DNA of 64,000 nucleotides, from contig NW_022985441.1 in NCBI RefSeq assembly GCF_010093595.1, positions 682,132 through 746,131 on the forward strand, read 5' to 3'. Under the pieces are notes generated by a model, which worked only from the letters and a program-made list of their open reading frames with translations, ran no database searches and had not been told where the DNA came from. Numbering within the stretch: position 1 is the stretch's first letter; every line of letters begins with the position of its first letter. This document shows, piece after piece, positions 10,248-21,044 of the stretch. The translations under genes and the position numbers were made by a program. The DNA is from Mytilinidion resinicola. Its lineage: Eukaryota; Ascomycota; Dothideomycetes; Mytilinidiales; Mytilinidiaceae.

Positions 10248-11958
10248 TCATATCTTTGCCTTCGGCTTCCATTTCACCCAAGGGTGCCGATCGACCTCGT
10301 TAGTGACCAAATGGTCGATATCCTGCGTGTTAAGTAGTCCGGGGTGAAGCTGATCAATGTCTGTTATTCCACAAAGTCGCATCGAAGTTTCCAATTCATC
10401 TTTCAGTACTGTTGAAGGTGTTAGCATGATAATTAGCCCATTTTGAGTGGCAGACTTTACTCTGCGTAAGGTGCTCCACTCCATCAGAACCAAATGCCAG
10501 TGAGTAGAGATACGGCCGCCCGAGCCCTACTGCCATTACTCCCAGAGCAAGTGCTTTCAAGATGTCTGAGCCTCTTTCGAATCCTCCATCAACGTAGATT
10601 TCGAGCTGATTGAAGACTTCCGGGCACACTCGGTGCAGCTCGAGGAGGACCAGTATGGTAGGTTGTGCGCTTTGCAAATCGTCAGCATCTCCATGCTTCC
10701 TTTCGAAGACATTAAACTCACCCGTCCAAAGACCTTCCGCCATGGTTGCTTAACATCACACCCGCGGCCCCATACTCAACTGCCAGCATCGTATCTGCCG
10801 CGCTCTGCACCCCTTTAAGCACAACAGGCAATCCAGATACCTCCTTTATCCACTGAATATCCTTCCATATCAAACTCTTCTCCACATACCCCGCCATCAG
10901 CCTCCCCATACCACCACCCTTCCTATCATTACTCGCAACCGCTCCACTGATTGCACTAGCCACAGCCTCAGCCGCCACCCTCTCGTCTGCCTCCCTCTTT
11001 CCCGGTACTGGCGCATCAACAGTCACAAACACCCCCTTGATTCCTAACGACGCTGCCTTCTTTAATAACTCAGCGGTCTTAGGCCTATCCCAATTGACAT
11101 AAAGCTGCAAGAAGAACGTCTGCCCATCCACACCTGCATTCACAATGCTACCAAGCGGATACGACGCATTACTTGATATACACTGCACAATCCCCTCCGC
11201 AGCGGCACCTCTCGCTAAAGCCAGCTCGCCATCTTTATGCGCAAGTCGCGCCATCGCAGCTGGTGAGATGAAGAACGGAGCGGCGCTGTCCTGGCCCAAA
11301 ATCTTCCGCTTGATCGAGACCTCCTTCACGTCCCGTAGAATACGGGGCCTGATCATCACCCGCCGCAGCACTGACTTGTTCGCATGATGCGTAACCAAGT
11401 CCGTGGCAGCGGAGGAGTAAAATGCCCACGCTTTCGGGGTGAAGTGGCGTTGTGCAACTTCTTCGAAGTCGTGGGCAGCGATGAGGGAGTAGAGCGCTGG
11501 GAGTTCGGTTGGTTGCCGGACGGTGACGGTGACTTGAGTTTGAGGCGCTGTCGGTGGCGCTTCTTGTGCTTTTGTAGCTTCTTGAACGGCCGAGGGGGGT
11601 GCGACGTCAGCGCTGGGAGCGCTGGGGGTGAGGTTGCCGATAAATTTGTCGGAGGAGAGGTTCTCTTCTAACATGCCTGGCACATGTATCTCTTCGTAGG
11701 CGGTGGTTGCGTCGGCGCCGGCGTATTTGAGGATTACTGTATAATAATTTTAACCCATCATCCCATCATGCTCTAAGAGATGTTGAAAAGGGTTTGGATT
11801 TGGAGGAAGAAGGTACGGTACCTACCAGCTTTACCACCTGGATGAAGATCAAGGAACTTCGTAATATTCCACACTTTCGAGCTCACAGCTATCCAACAGT
11901 CCGTCTCGGTATTATGGCTACTGACATCGGCTAGCGACAGTTCTCTAACTTCCCCCAT
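10248..11958 (-). CDS. Cytochrome b5/FMN-dependent 2-hydroxyacid dehydrogenase (flavocytochrome b2, L-lactate dehydrogenase type)
   Basis: Four exons (11958-11826, 11736-10722, 10669-10461, 10408-10248) give 505 residues with all splice sites canonical. Residues 1-80 are a cytochrome b5 domain with heme ligands His39 (HPGG) and His62 (YEEIH). A Pro/Ala-rich linker follows, then the FMN barrel. Barrel motifs are FYSSAATD, RPRIL, QLYVNWDR, the catalytic SNHGGR with His376, and the phosphate-binding YVDGGFERGSD with VGLGRPYLYS. The enzyme oxidises L-lactate or a related L-2-hydroxyacid and passes electrons through heme. I see no mitochondrial presequence before the heme domain, so a cytosolic location is likely, unlike yeast Cyb2. 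It is the one intact catabolic enzyme between broken neighbours. Confidence 0.92.
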
Positions 11959-12669
11959 TGTGATGAATGCGTCTAAACAACTAATAGGAATGAAATTGAA
12001 TTATGAATGAGAGGAAAGCAATGATTGAAGAGATGTCAACATCTGCAAAGACCGAACTTATTAGCCAGCATCAAGTTCCAGATCTTTGGTCTACAGGGTT
12101 TACACCCCACCAAGCGGTCCTCCGGCTATGGCTCGGGTTTCTCGCCGGTGTATCTCCTAGCGCATGGGTCCTGAATCTACGGCTTTTCGGCGCTTTGATA
12201 GGCCGAGCAGGGCTGTGATTAACGAGGAGGTAGTGATATTGAGAAAAAGAACAGTCTAAGCAGTAAGGCACGTGAGGAGTACATCGAAGATATTGTCCCT
12301 TACAGTACCGAACCAAAAGTCTGTGCACATTCATCTACAATTTCTTGGGGTGTCCCAATAGATTTCCAGATTTCTAGACATGACGTAGAGTGCCGCCGTG
12401 GGAATTGAGTCATATAGATCGAGTGATGAAGAGTGGAGGCAACTTAGTGATCATTAACGAGCCCTAATTGAGGGTAGGTATAGTAATATAATCCAGAAAG
12501 TCGAAGCATTGAGAGTTTGAGATAGAAATTGAAGGTTGATTAGATTTGATTTTCGCGAAGATTTGTATGCACATTCTATAAGGTATTTCGGCTTTTACGT
12601 ATCTCATTTAACATTCACGGGACATGCTCGACTTTCAATTCTCTCGTATCTCGCCGCGTGACACCCGTT
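11959..12669. other. Intergenic region
   Basis: Promoter of the b2-type dehydrogenase on its left end and 3' flank of the transporter gene on its right. No gene, RNA or repeat recognised. Confidence 0.55.
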
Positions 12670-14437
12670 TTAATGGACGTACCTGAAAGATACAGTCGCC
12701 TCACCACCATGACCAGCCTTGCTGCCCTTGATGGTCTTCGCAACCTCTCCTCCAGCCTTCACCATCTCGAACCTCTTGTTCTCCCGCATCAGATGCCAGT
12801 TGATGCCCAAAGCCATCATGACACAGATGAGGCACGCGGCGCTCATCATGGCGCCGCCGCCGTAGTAACGCGGCTTCTGCGTATCCGGGAACGCGTACGG
12901 TGTGTAGAAATGAGCAACACCAGCTGCCATCAAGTTAACGATGGCAAAGACAGCGGCACGCTTGGACGCTAGGCGTGGGAGAGACGATGATAACCAAGAC
13001 ACGCAGAGATTGTATGGGGCGTAGGTGCCGGAAGTCATGAGGAACATGGAGAAGTATCGGCCACCGAGTGTGGGGACGATCATAGCCTTGTACATATTAG
13101 CGTCTTGTTCTAATGGTAACAAGTTAGACGGATGGAAAAACTTACCAAGAGATTTCCGAGAAGGCCGAATATCATGGGAATGGCAATGTGGTAACCTCGC
13201 TCGCCGTTATGTGCCGCGTGGAACGACACGCAGAGCCAAATGATGAATGCAAAGATATATGGTGGCGCGGTAAGAAGGAGCGTAATAGTCCTATTGTAGC
13301 CTAAAGTCCCGACAATGGAAGGGAAGAAGTTGTTGAAGCTCTGAGCCGTGATGAGTGCCATTTGCAGAACCACGAACATGTAAAGTTTGGGGTCTTTGAG
13401 TGCTTGGCCTAGGCCCCACCAGATGGACTCGGTGTCTTCGTCTTTGATACCGGCGTTCTCCTTGCGAATGCGCCATTCAGCGTAGATGTGGTGTTCTTTG
13501 TCCATGCCCGTCCATGAGCGAATGTGCTGGCCTGGATAATCTAGAAGGACAGGCATGACAAGAAGGGCAATAGCAATGGTCATTGATCCCTTAATGATGA
13601 AAAGCCATTCCTGATCACTATTCGCATGCGTCCAAAGACATTAAAGTCCGACTTACCCATGCTGGTCGACCTGCTTTGTTCTCCATTTGGGAGATGATGC
13701 CAGCTGCAATGAGACTATCCGGATTGATAAGCACATGATTATCGATTGGTTCTTTGGTTTGGATGACGTACCCGCTGAATGCAGTTGCTAATATGTTGGA
13801 CCCGTACAAGATGGCTATTCTAGGAGGCAGCTCGGAGCGTTTGTACCAACAGCTTATGAGGTAGAAAACACCAGGTAGAGAAAACACCAGGTAGAAATGG
13901 TGCTAGATAAATGTCAACCGTTGACTAATAAGACAGGTGACTAGACCGAGGATGAAACGGGCTGCAAAGAGGCCGCCGTATGACTTTGTGAAGGCCTGAC
14001 ACATGGATACTACACCCCATGCAGATGTAATGCAACAGATGTAAGCGGATGGGCGAGAAATTTTGGTGGTGAGCATGTTCGAGGGTATTTGGGTGATGAC
14101 ATCTAAACCTCGTCAGTATTCTTCTAATATATATAGTTGAATATGGTGCGAATGACTTACATCCGACGTAAAATATCATTAGACAGGTGTTGTACTGATC
14201 ATTACTGATGCCTAATGTAGTGGTAAAACCAGATATTTTCGCATTTGCGATGTTGTTACGATCGAGGATATTGAGAGGGAAAAGCAACGCAACGACCGGC
14301 ATCAAGGTCATGTCCAGTTTTCGAGTCAAACTCTTTTCCAATTTCTTGAGTTCATCTGGAAGAGGTAGGTGCTCTGCCGAGTTGATGACCTTCTCGACGG
14401 TCTCAACGTCCGCCTTTGCTGTGATGACGTCTTCCAT
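12670..14437 (-). pseudogene. MFS transporter, allantoate/carboxylate permease (Dal5-like) family, probably disrupted
   Basis: Most of a 12-TM anion:cation symporter is readable. Exon 14437-14161 has LDRNNIANAKISGF in TM1. The exon from 14102 carries YVITQIPSNMLTTK and SYGGLFAARFILGL. The exon ending 13772 carries PGVFYLISCWYKRSE and NILATAFSG. The exons 13714-13657, 13610-13146 and 13086-12670 cover QMENKAGRPAW to the C-terminal FRYVH. Canonical introns are 14160-14103, 13771-13715, 13656-13611 and 13145-13087. Between GLV (near 13942) and PGVFYL (near 13880) the expected EAPFFPG junction is spoiled by a 16-bp tandem duplication and has no normal donor. A weak GT-AG choice of 39 bp would keep a frame but gives an aberrant TM4/5 loop. 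The family imports ureides, nicotinate or sugar acids across the plasma membrane. Confidence 0.72.
13865..13896. repeat. 16-bp perfect-but-one tandem duplication inside the MFS gene
   Basis: Positions 13865-13880 and 13881-13896 are the same 16-mer except for the last base. On the minus strand this doubles the codons for LPGVFY. Removing one copy restores the family sequence PFLPGVFYLIS in frame. Confidence 0.9.
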
Positions 14438-14875
14438 ATTTGCGATGAAAATCCTCTTTTGAAAGACAACGAAGTTCCGGAACGTTTGATGTTGTAACAC
14501 CGACAGACGAGGCTTTAAGCAACCAGGATACCAAGGACCCGGTAGCGCGAATCCATGCGTAGACTTGGATCATGCTAACCGCTCACTTGGGCACGATTCC
14601 CCAGGTCGGCGAGAAGTGCGTGGGGAATGAATGCGGGGAGTGGGGATGTATAAAACTAGGAACATGCCTAGCGTAGCCTCCTTGGACCACCTTGATACTA
14701 AAGCCTCGACGGTGGGGTATAAGACGAAACAATAGAAATGAATTTGATTGGAACGGGCCTTCTAATGATGTTTCCAGGCTACGGGTATGAGTCCGTACAC
14801 TAGGGTTTTATATGACGATGCCATGACTTGCTAGGAAACTCGGATGTTCGGGAAAAGATATCAATTGTGTTATAT
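14438..14875. other. Intergenic region between transporter and D-2-hydroxyacid dehydrogenase relic
   Basis: Upstream DNA of the transporter gene, with a TATAAA-like element near 14649. No gene seen. Confidence 0.5.
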
Positions 14876-15993
14876 TTACGCTGCCGCATTGTACGCCTTC
14901 GCGTTTACTGGCGTTAAAGGCGTCCCTATACATTCGTCATCCGGGCCGAGAACAGCAATGATGTTTTTCATAGCCGCTACTTCAAAGTTGATTCGCGTAT
15001 CCAACGCCCCGCCTGCAATATGTGTAGTCAAAGTACATTGCTCCATCGCAGCCAGCTTCTTCGATACTTGAGGCTCGTGGTAATGAACATCGAGCGCTAC
15101 AGCGCTTATGTGACCGCATACCAAAGCTGCCACTAGCGCATTTTCGTTGACGACAAGTCCTCGAGCGGTATTGACTATCCGGGAACCCGGTTTCATCAAT
15201 GCTATCGCCTTCGCGTCGATGAGATTTTGTGTATGCTTGTTTAACGGACGGTGAAGCGATATGCAGTCGGCAATCTTCAGCAAGTCATCCAAAGACGCAT
15301 GGAACGTTGCTCCAAGAGTCTTCTCCTCCTCTTCACTTGCCCGCACAGCATCGTAATAATGTATGTCCATCCCTAAAGCTGTCTTCGCCTTGTATGCCAG
15401 CTTCTTGCTGATGTTCCCCAGCCCAATTATCCCCAGTATGTGTCCCCCGGGGATTTCGCGAGATCGTAGCGATAAGCGTATGTGTTGCAGTGAATATCTC
15501 TGGGTCGGCTGTGCGAGTAGCGAGTTGCGATCGAGCAAAGTTCCGATAGAATCACATAGAGTGCGGTATCCGACACGGCCTCATCTGAGGCTCCAGCGCC
15601 ATTGGAATACCAGATCTTCCGGGTAGCTAGGCCAGCTAGGGCATCTACATTAGCCCAGTTGAATCTAGCTCCGGCACTTGCAAATATTCGTACAGACGCT
15701 GGGAAAATTGGGATGAGTTCGTCGTCCCATTGTCCTATCTCTCCCCCGGTCTGGAAATGTGGTCGGTAGATGGCTGAGAAGTCTCCATATCTAAATGACG
15801 TTAGCCTTCGTTTAGTTGTAGGGTTGCTTTTGAATTGTGCAACATACTTCTTAGACTTCAATGCTTCCATGAAGGAAGCTCGGTCTGGCTCCTCGTCTTG
15901 CACCACATTGAATCTTGAGAGGAATTCATTCTCGTAGAACTCGTGGTTATATTTGATGGGCTCTCCGATGTGGAGGACTGCTGGTTTCGGCAT
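14876..15993 (-). pseudogene. D-isomer-specific 2-hydroxyacid dehydrogenase, disrupted by two frameshifts
   Basis: The ATG at 15993 begins MPKPAVLHIGEPI, a typical start of fungal NAD(P)-dependent 2-hydroxyacid dehydrogenases. Exon 1 (15993-15848) joins across intron 15847-15791 to YGDFSAIYRPHF, FASAGARFNWANVD and NGAGASDEAVSDTALYVIL. An extra base near 15540 moves the homology to a second frame (LATRTADPEIFTATHTLIAT). A further base near 15445 moves it to a third frame, holding the Rossmann motif GHILGIIGLGNI, the substrate Arg/Glu region and the catalytic TTHIAGGALDTR near the C-terminus (His of the HIAGG). Everything needed is there, but not in one frame. The parent reduced 2-keto acids such as glyoxylate or hydroxypyruvate. 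Sequencing indels are the main alternative. Confidence 0.8.
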
Positions 15994-16398
15994 TGTGATA
16001 GTATCTGGACTTTTCCATAACCGTATAGGCTTTGCCTACGATGCATTAAATGGGTAGTGTTGAATGAAAGGCACGCGGAGAGAACGCCGAGGACTGCGGG
16101 ACGGCATCGCGGTCATAATTCTCAGGTGAAGCCGAGCAAAGCGCGCTGCCGGAGCGTCGTCCATTAGTATTGTGGAGTTAGGCCAGACTTTGGGGACGTT
16201 AGAATGAAGCTTGACGGTTGGAAGCTAGAGCCGCGTTCTGCTAAGATCGAAGACATCACGTGATGACGATATGCGAAGCTTTTCAATTGCTTTAGAGAGA
16301 AAATGATCTATGACGGAGTGATCTTGAAAAGACTAGAGAGTGCGTAGTTAGTCAAAATTCTGCTTCTTTTTAAATCAAAATAGCTTTGGGTTGGTCCG

Positions 16399-16540
16399 TT
16401 GAGGCACCTCAAACGCTGTCAACTACCTGTTCAAACCCTCTATTGTCACCCTTCCGATTCACGGCCCCAAGTCGTTAACATCGTGTTGAGATCATGCTTA
16501 ACGTCACGGGGTACCTCCAACGCCGTCATTACACGTGCAA
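16399..16540. repeat. Diverged direct repeat, copy 1
   Basis: Starts GAGGCACCTCAAACGCTGT and contains a second weaker motif (tacctccaacgccgtcat) about 110 bp later. It matches copy 2 at 16669-16810 in the same order and spacing. Confidence 0.65.
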
Positions 16541-16668
16541 AACTTCAACGAACACGTCTCGAAATGGACAGCGAAGCATTTTCAGTAGCTGGAAAGCATT
16601 CCCACTACAACCCCAATCAATCTGCGGCCTCGAAGCCTTGACATCAAGTTCGAACCGCGTTCCATCTC

Positions 16669-16810
16669 ACGAGGCACCTCAAACGCTGTTAACTGCTTGT
16701 TGAAAACCTCCAGTTACACCTCTTCCAATTCAAACTCTCAGATCCTTTACGTCACATGCGGAGCTTTTCAGATCTCACGAGACGTCACAAATGCCGCCAT
16801 CACATATGCA
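16669..16810. repeat. Diverged direct repeat, copy 2
   Basis: Begins GAGGCACCTCAAACGCTGT at 16671 and carries a caaatgccgccatcacat element about 110 bp on, in parallel with copy 1. Confidence 0.65.
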
Positions 16811-17349
16811 TATCACCAGTTCACACACCTCAATATTAAGTGCAGAGCCAATCTTATTCAGCTACTTAGCTAATTCTCACTCTACAGCAAAACATACCCA
16901 CCGCAGAGCTCACCCCATTACCACTCCGCCTACCGCGCCGAAGCGCCTCAACTAGCTAACCTACCCCACAAACAGCACACGACAGGACCAATTCACACCG
17001 GTTAGAAGAAGCATCACCAGGCCTCGGCGCATTGAATCGTCGGATGCGCGACGCGCCGGGGCCAGGCGGTGTACCCCTAGGTCCCGATGAGGGAACTCAT
17101 AGCATAACGCTCCTACAGTACGTACAGATCGCATGAGTTGTGCATTAGTTCGAGTTCTCTTCATTCGTCCCGATCACCCAATCATTATCGTGTAGTACGG
17201 ACCACCTCAGCCAGCGAAGAAGTGTGCCGAAGAAGATGAATCATGAGGCTGAGTGAGGTCAAGCCGCCAAGTGGTAGAACGCGCGAAGCGACAATTAGGT
17301 AAGCGCTCAAGGGCGGTGAATTGAAAACAGCAGTATGTACTCCTTTTCG

Positions 17350-17367
17350 CCCCCCCCCCCCCCCCCC
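17350..17367. repeat. Homopolymer C tract (18 C)
   Basis: An uninterrupted run of C followed by TAGG. Length is likely polymorphic or error-prone. Confidence 0.9.
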
Positions 17368-17429
17368 TAGGTAGCCTAGCAACTTCCACGATTATCTGCC
17401 TTCATTTTATCCAGAATCTTGGCAGCTCC

Positions 17430-17475
17430 TTGCAGCATCACAAGCGACGGTAAAAGCATGTACACAGGCGTTCGA
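17430..17475 (+). repeat. Dispersed short repeat, copy near BTB gene 1
   Basis: Reads ttgcagcatcacaagcgacg, then gtaaaagcatgtacacaggc. It is closely related to the copy at 18709-18768 and more distantly to those at 22211, 22314, 52077, 52164 and 55385. Confidence 0.6.
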
Positions 17476-17563
17476 GGAAGGACCGTCCACGCATTGGCAG
17501 ACAATTAAGCACAGATCTACGATGAGCTACTGTACCCTAATATACGCAAGGAGCTGTACCATG

Positions 17564-18471
17564 CTAGGTTGAAGTATCCATAGCTTCCAAGGCCGACCTA
17601 CTTGCGGGTGACCTCCTCAATGCTCCTCCAGGCCCAGAGTGATCGTGGAATTGGCATGTGTCCAGCTTCGCCCAGTTCGTTCGCAGATCATCCACATCCG
17701 GCCATGCCCCGCTCTCATTCCTGCTCGCAAGATCCTGCAGTATCTCGATGACGAAGTCCATTGGGTACTTGCGAATCTCTTTCTGGAAAGATTCGAGGAG
17801 AGAGCGGAGACTATTGCTTCCTAGGACGACATCCTGAACGGCGAAGCGGCGTAACTGAGAAGTCTCCACGGTATTGTTGTAGATGTACTGCACATTGTTT
17901 CCCTCGATTGACATCCAGGAGCAAGAAATCGATTCATGAAGCGCGTCGATAGCGTCGTTTTTGAGTGCAAGAACGCCTCGCATATCAGCGAAAACGAAGA
18001 TCTTGCAGAGAAGTTCTTCCCAAGCTGTTACTGCCATTTTTTCCGCTTCACCTGAATTGTCATTGTGTGATGGAGCCGGGGTGTCACGGAGACGTCGGTT
18101 GTATATCCAGGAATAGAACGCCTTGAAGACTTCGACATCCTCCTCTCCCAGCGCCACCACTCCAGTCTCACTCTCTTTGAAGCTCCCATTCAATGCTGCA
18201 GCGAAGTGAGAAGAGTGGTAAGTCAGGACGCCTCTGTAAATCCGGAAGACTTCTTTGCCCTCCCCGACGACTACTGAGACCAAGTCATCATATGCTGATC
18301 TGATACACTGTTAGCATGACGTACGCGCTTTATGGACCCTGTGCTGAGGTACTCTCGAAGTGCTTACATCGGGGGAAGCGCAGTCGCACGCGGGCAGGGT
18401 TTAAGGTCCGGCATCATGAACTTCTTCTGCTCCGCAATCGTTGTCGTGGGAGGCACCACAGGTGCGGCCAT
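17564..18471 (-). CDS. BTB/POZ-domain protein (tandem paralogue 1)
   Basis: Two exons (18471-18368 and 18299-17564) with a 68-bp intron give 279 residues. After a short Pro-rich head, the BTB fold begins at YDDLVSVVVGEGKEVF and runs through YRGVLTYHSSHFAAAL and FKESETGVVAL to FYSWIYN. A helical C-terminal region follows (LLCKIFVFADMRGVLALKND). The last 25 residues carry the signature FHDHSGPGGALR shared with both paralogues. The same phase-2 intron just before the BTB domain is found in all three copies, so they arose by tandem duplication. BTB domains form dimers or bind Cullin-3; no further domain shows which applies here. The function is unknown. Confidence 0.85.
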
Positions 18472-18708
18472 GGTGATAACGTGGGCCGCCCCAGCTGGCG
18501 AAGGAGTGTGTTGACTGATAAAGGTTGAGATTGGGGGCGTGGCTTTGTAGCAAACGCGACGCGAGGATTAGATAAGCATCTGAGTGAAGTGAATTAAACT
18601 GACGTCATAAGCCGGTGCTCATGGTGTATATCTTTCTGCCGGCTTCTGAGGTGGTCTAGCAAATCTTGCGGATGCTCACTATCATCAACTTTCACCTTTG
18701 CTAAAGTG

Positions 18709-18768
18709 TTGAAGTACCTCGAAGCACCACAAGCAGCGGTAAAAGCATATACACAGGTCTTCCACGAG
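18709..18768 (+). repeat. Dispersed short repeat, copy between BTB genes
   Basis: Reads gttgaagtacctcgaagcac, then cacaagcagcggtaaaagca. It resembles the 17430 copy through the acacaggt element and the other window copies through the TTGAAG...CAAGCAG core. Confidence 0.65.
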
Positions 18769-19026
18769 GGACTGTACATTCGCCGTAGTTCCACGAAGCG
18801 AATAGCCAAACTTTCGAGAGGAGAGTCTCACAACTCCAGGCTCTTGAACATATATAGAAGTACGCGACATAGATGGATAAGTCAGTTCGAGTTCTCTCCT
18901 TTCGTCCCGGCCATCACTCGGGTTGCAGCAACCTAGGATCAGCAACTCATACGGTTCACCTGCGTGCACACCACCCCCCTAGGTATCCCTTACTCTCCCT
19001 TCCTCTTCCTTACGGAGTTGTGGTGC

Positions 19027-19146
19027 TTCCTTGCTGTCAAGGGAAGGGAGTGCTTTTCCTTGCTGTCAAGGGAAGGGAGTGCTTTTCCTTGCTGTCAAGG
19101 GAGCGCCTTCCTTGCTGCCAAGGGAACGACCAAGGGAGCGCCCTAA
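19027..19146. repeat. 29-bp minisatellite with an internal hairpin in each unit
   Basis: Unit boundaries fall at 19027, 19056 and 19085 (29-bp period), then a shortened unit from 19108. Each unit contains CCTTGCTGTCAAGG, an inverted repeat with a 4-nt loop. The related tail reads caagggaacgaccaagggag. Confidence 0.85.
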
Positions 19147-19219
19147 GGGGTAGTTCATCTCGTTCCTCTATATAGTCCGCCTTTACGGCATCTACAATAC
19201 AACAGAGTTCACATCAATT

Positions 19220-20012
19220 TCAACCTGAGTCCATCCTCAGCTTCCCTCCAGGACCAGAATGATCATGATACCGGCACCTATTGATAATCGCAAAGGCATC
19301 CCGCCCAATCACAAGCCATTTTCCACCCTGGTCATTCAGCGCCCTGATAACGTCCATAAGGAACTCATGCGTAAAATTGGTGCCATCTTTATCAATCGAG
19401 AGGAAGGTCTCGCAAGAAGCAATCAAGACTGCCACATTCACAATGAACTTCCTCAAGAGGGACCCTTCCATCGTGTTCTCATAGATGAAGCGTACTTGAG
19501 TTTTGGGGAATTTCCACTCCATACATATCGACGAGTGCAGCAGGTCGATTGCTGCGTTTTTAAGGGTGGGAATGCCTCTCATATCTCCGAAGACGAAGAT
19601 CTTGCAGAGGAGGTCATATAGGAATGTAATATCCATAAATTGTCCGGAGGTCGGCGAATCGAATAAGTGCCCTTTGTAGAGCCAGCAGTAGACAGCATCG
19701 AAAACCGCCACTTCGTCTGTAAAGAGTTCGACGATTTCGGTGTCGCTTTCTTTGAAACCTCCGCTGAGGGCTCCGACGAAGTAGGACGAGTGGTAGAGTA
19801 GGAGGCCTTTGTGTATCTGGTAGACCTTCTTTTCTTCGCCAACGATGACAGAGATGACGTTGCCCCAGGTGGTACTGAAACCAAGTCAGCCAATTATCAT
19901 GCTAGCGTGATGCTCAGCTCTATACTCACATCGGTGCTGAAAGGATTGGATGGTCGCAATTCTTCAATTGGGGCATTACAAATGCTGGCTTCTCTGAAGG
20001 AGGCGTCGCCAT
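19220..20012 (-). CDS. BTB/POZ-domain protein (tandem paralogue 2)
   Basis: Two exons (20012-19930 and 19874-19220) with a 55-bp intron give 245 residues. The short head (MATPPSEKPAF...) resembles that of paralogue 3 (MATPGSN...). The BTB domain reads TWGNVISVIVGEEKKVY, then IHKGLLLYHSSYFVGAL, FKESDTEIVEL and AVYCWLYKG. The middle region has LLCKIFVFGDMRGIPTLKN, and the C-terminus has RYHDHSGPGGKLR. The frame is intact, so this is the cleanest copy. No nuclear, membrane or zinc-binding element is seen. The neighbours on both sides are its own paralogues, and its role is unknown. Confidence 0.85.
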
Positions 20013-21044
20013 CGGGCTGGACAATAACTCAGTCTCATTAGCAGAGGTGAGGGTGAGGATGAGATGAAGAGGGAATGGAGAGGCTGATCGACGCTAAGAG
20101 GCTTGGAGCTAACATGCAGGGGAGAGAAGTGTCGCATACTCAGCCTATCACTTTCAGTTTCTGTCGCTTATGGTCTAAGGCAGCGGCTATGTGCAGCATC
20201 TGAAACCCAGGACGACAGTAATAGGGGAGGGTTGTACACAGCTGTCGAGGACGTTGAGACCAAGCTCTGAAGATTGGAAAGCCTCTTTGAAGGTTAGACC
20301 ATCCAACACCAATGCCGAAAAGTTGCGTGACAAGCTATTGTCTTCAACGCTGGGATCCACAATAAGCTGAATGAGCTGGAACAGATGTAAAGACGAGCGC
20401 GCCTAACTGAATCATAATCACTACGTCCTGAGAGACCAACCATTCTCTAATTGTCTCTATAGAGATGAAGTGGAGAAGTGCTTCGTTCAAGTTTGGGCCG
20501 CCTCATGGAATGCCCACTGGCGAATCCCCGAGACGCAAAAGCGACTAACCACTCCCGAGGACAATGCAGCGCTATGACATAAGTCTTTGCACTCTCACTT
20601 GAACTCACTTCCCAAGTGCTTAAAGTGTGCGGATCTATTCCGAGCGGCGGTAACCTAGGTCGACTAGACGCCTTCAAATCCGCTCCGATTTGCGTTGCCT
20701 AGCATAGAGTTACACATTTCCATCAATATCATGTGCGGGAGTACCTTCGATAAGGGCAAGCAAGAGGACCTGTAATACTGCTCAGGTGCTGCAGGACCGG
20801 CAAGGAGCTGGAATGGTCGAGAAAGATGTTAAATATGGGACGTGCCCAGCGGACCGTATCACTACAACAGAAAAGGCGCATTGTACGCCATTGTGCAATA
20901 AGAGGAGTTAAATGGAAAAGCATTTTGTTTCGGTCTAGACAGCCATGCATACACAACCTAAACCTTGAGAGTCCCTACACCCGGAACCCAAGGACTATTC
21001 GCACAGAAAGAGGTAGCTTGCAGTGCTGAATGTATGTCCCACTT
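20013..21044. other. Intergenic region between BTB genes 2 and 3
   Basis: About 1 kb without a supported gene. Open frames such as 20447-20677 and 20729-20956 lack family resemblance. Confidence 0.5.

Larger units (their letters stand above)
15994..17563. other. Repeat-bearing intergenic region
   Basis: No supported gene in 1.57 kb. It holds a pair of diverged direct repeats (see 16399 and 16669), a homopolymer C tract and a copy of the dispersed TTGAAGCACC-type repeat near 17430. Confidence 0.6.
18472..19219. other. Intergenic region between BTB genes 1 and 2
   Basis: Contains a dispersed-repeat copy (18709-18768), a stretch near 18885 resembling 17130 (cgagttctct then ttcgtccc), and a hairpin-forming minisatellite (19027-19146). 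Confidence 0.6.

Noticed and set aside
3286..15993. Repeat-induced point mutation as the cause of the pseudogenes
   Set aside because: The lesions are indels, a small duplication and isolated stops; GC content and C-to-T patterns around them look normal.
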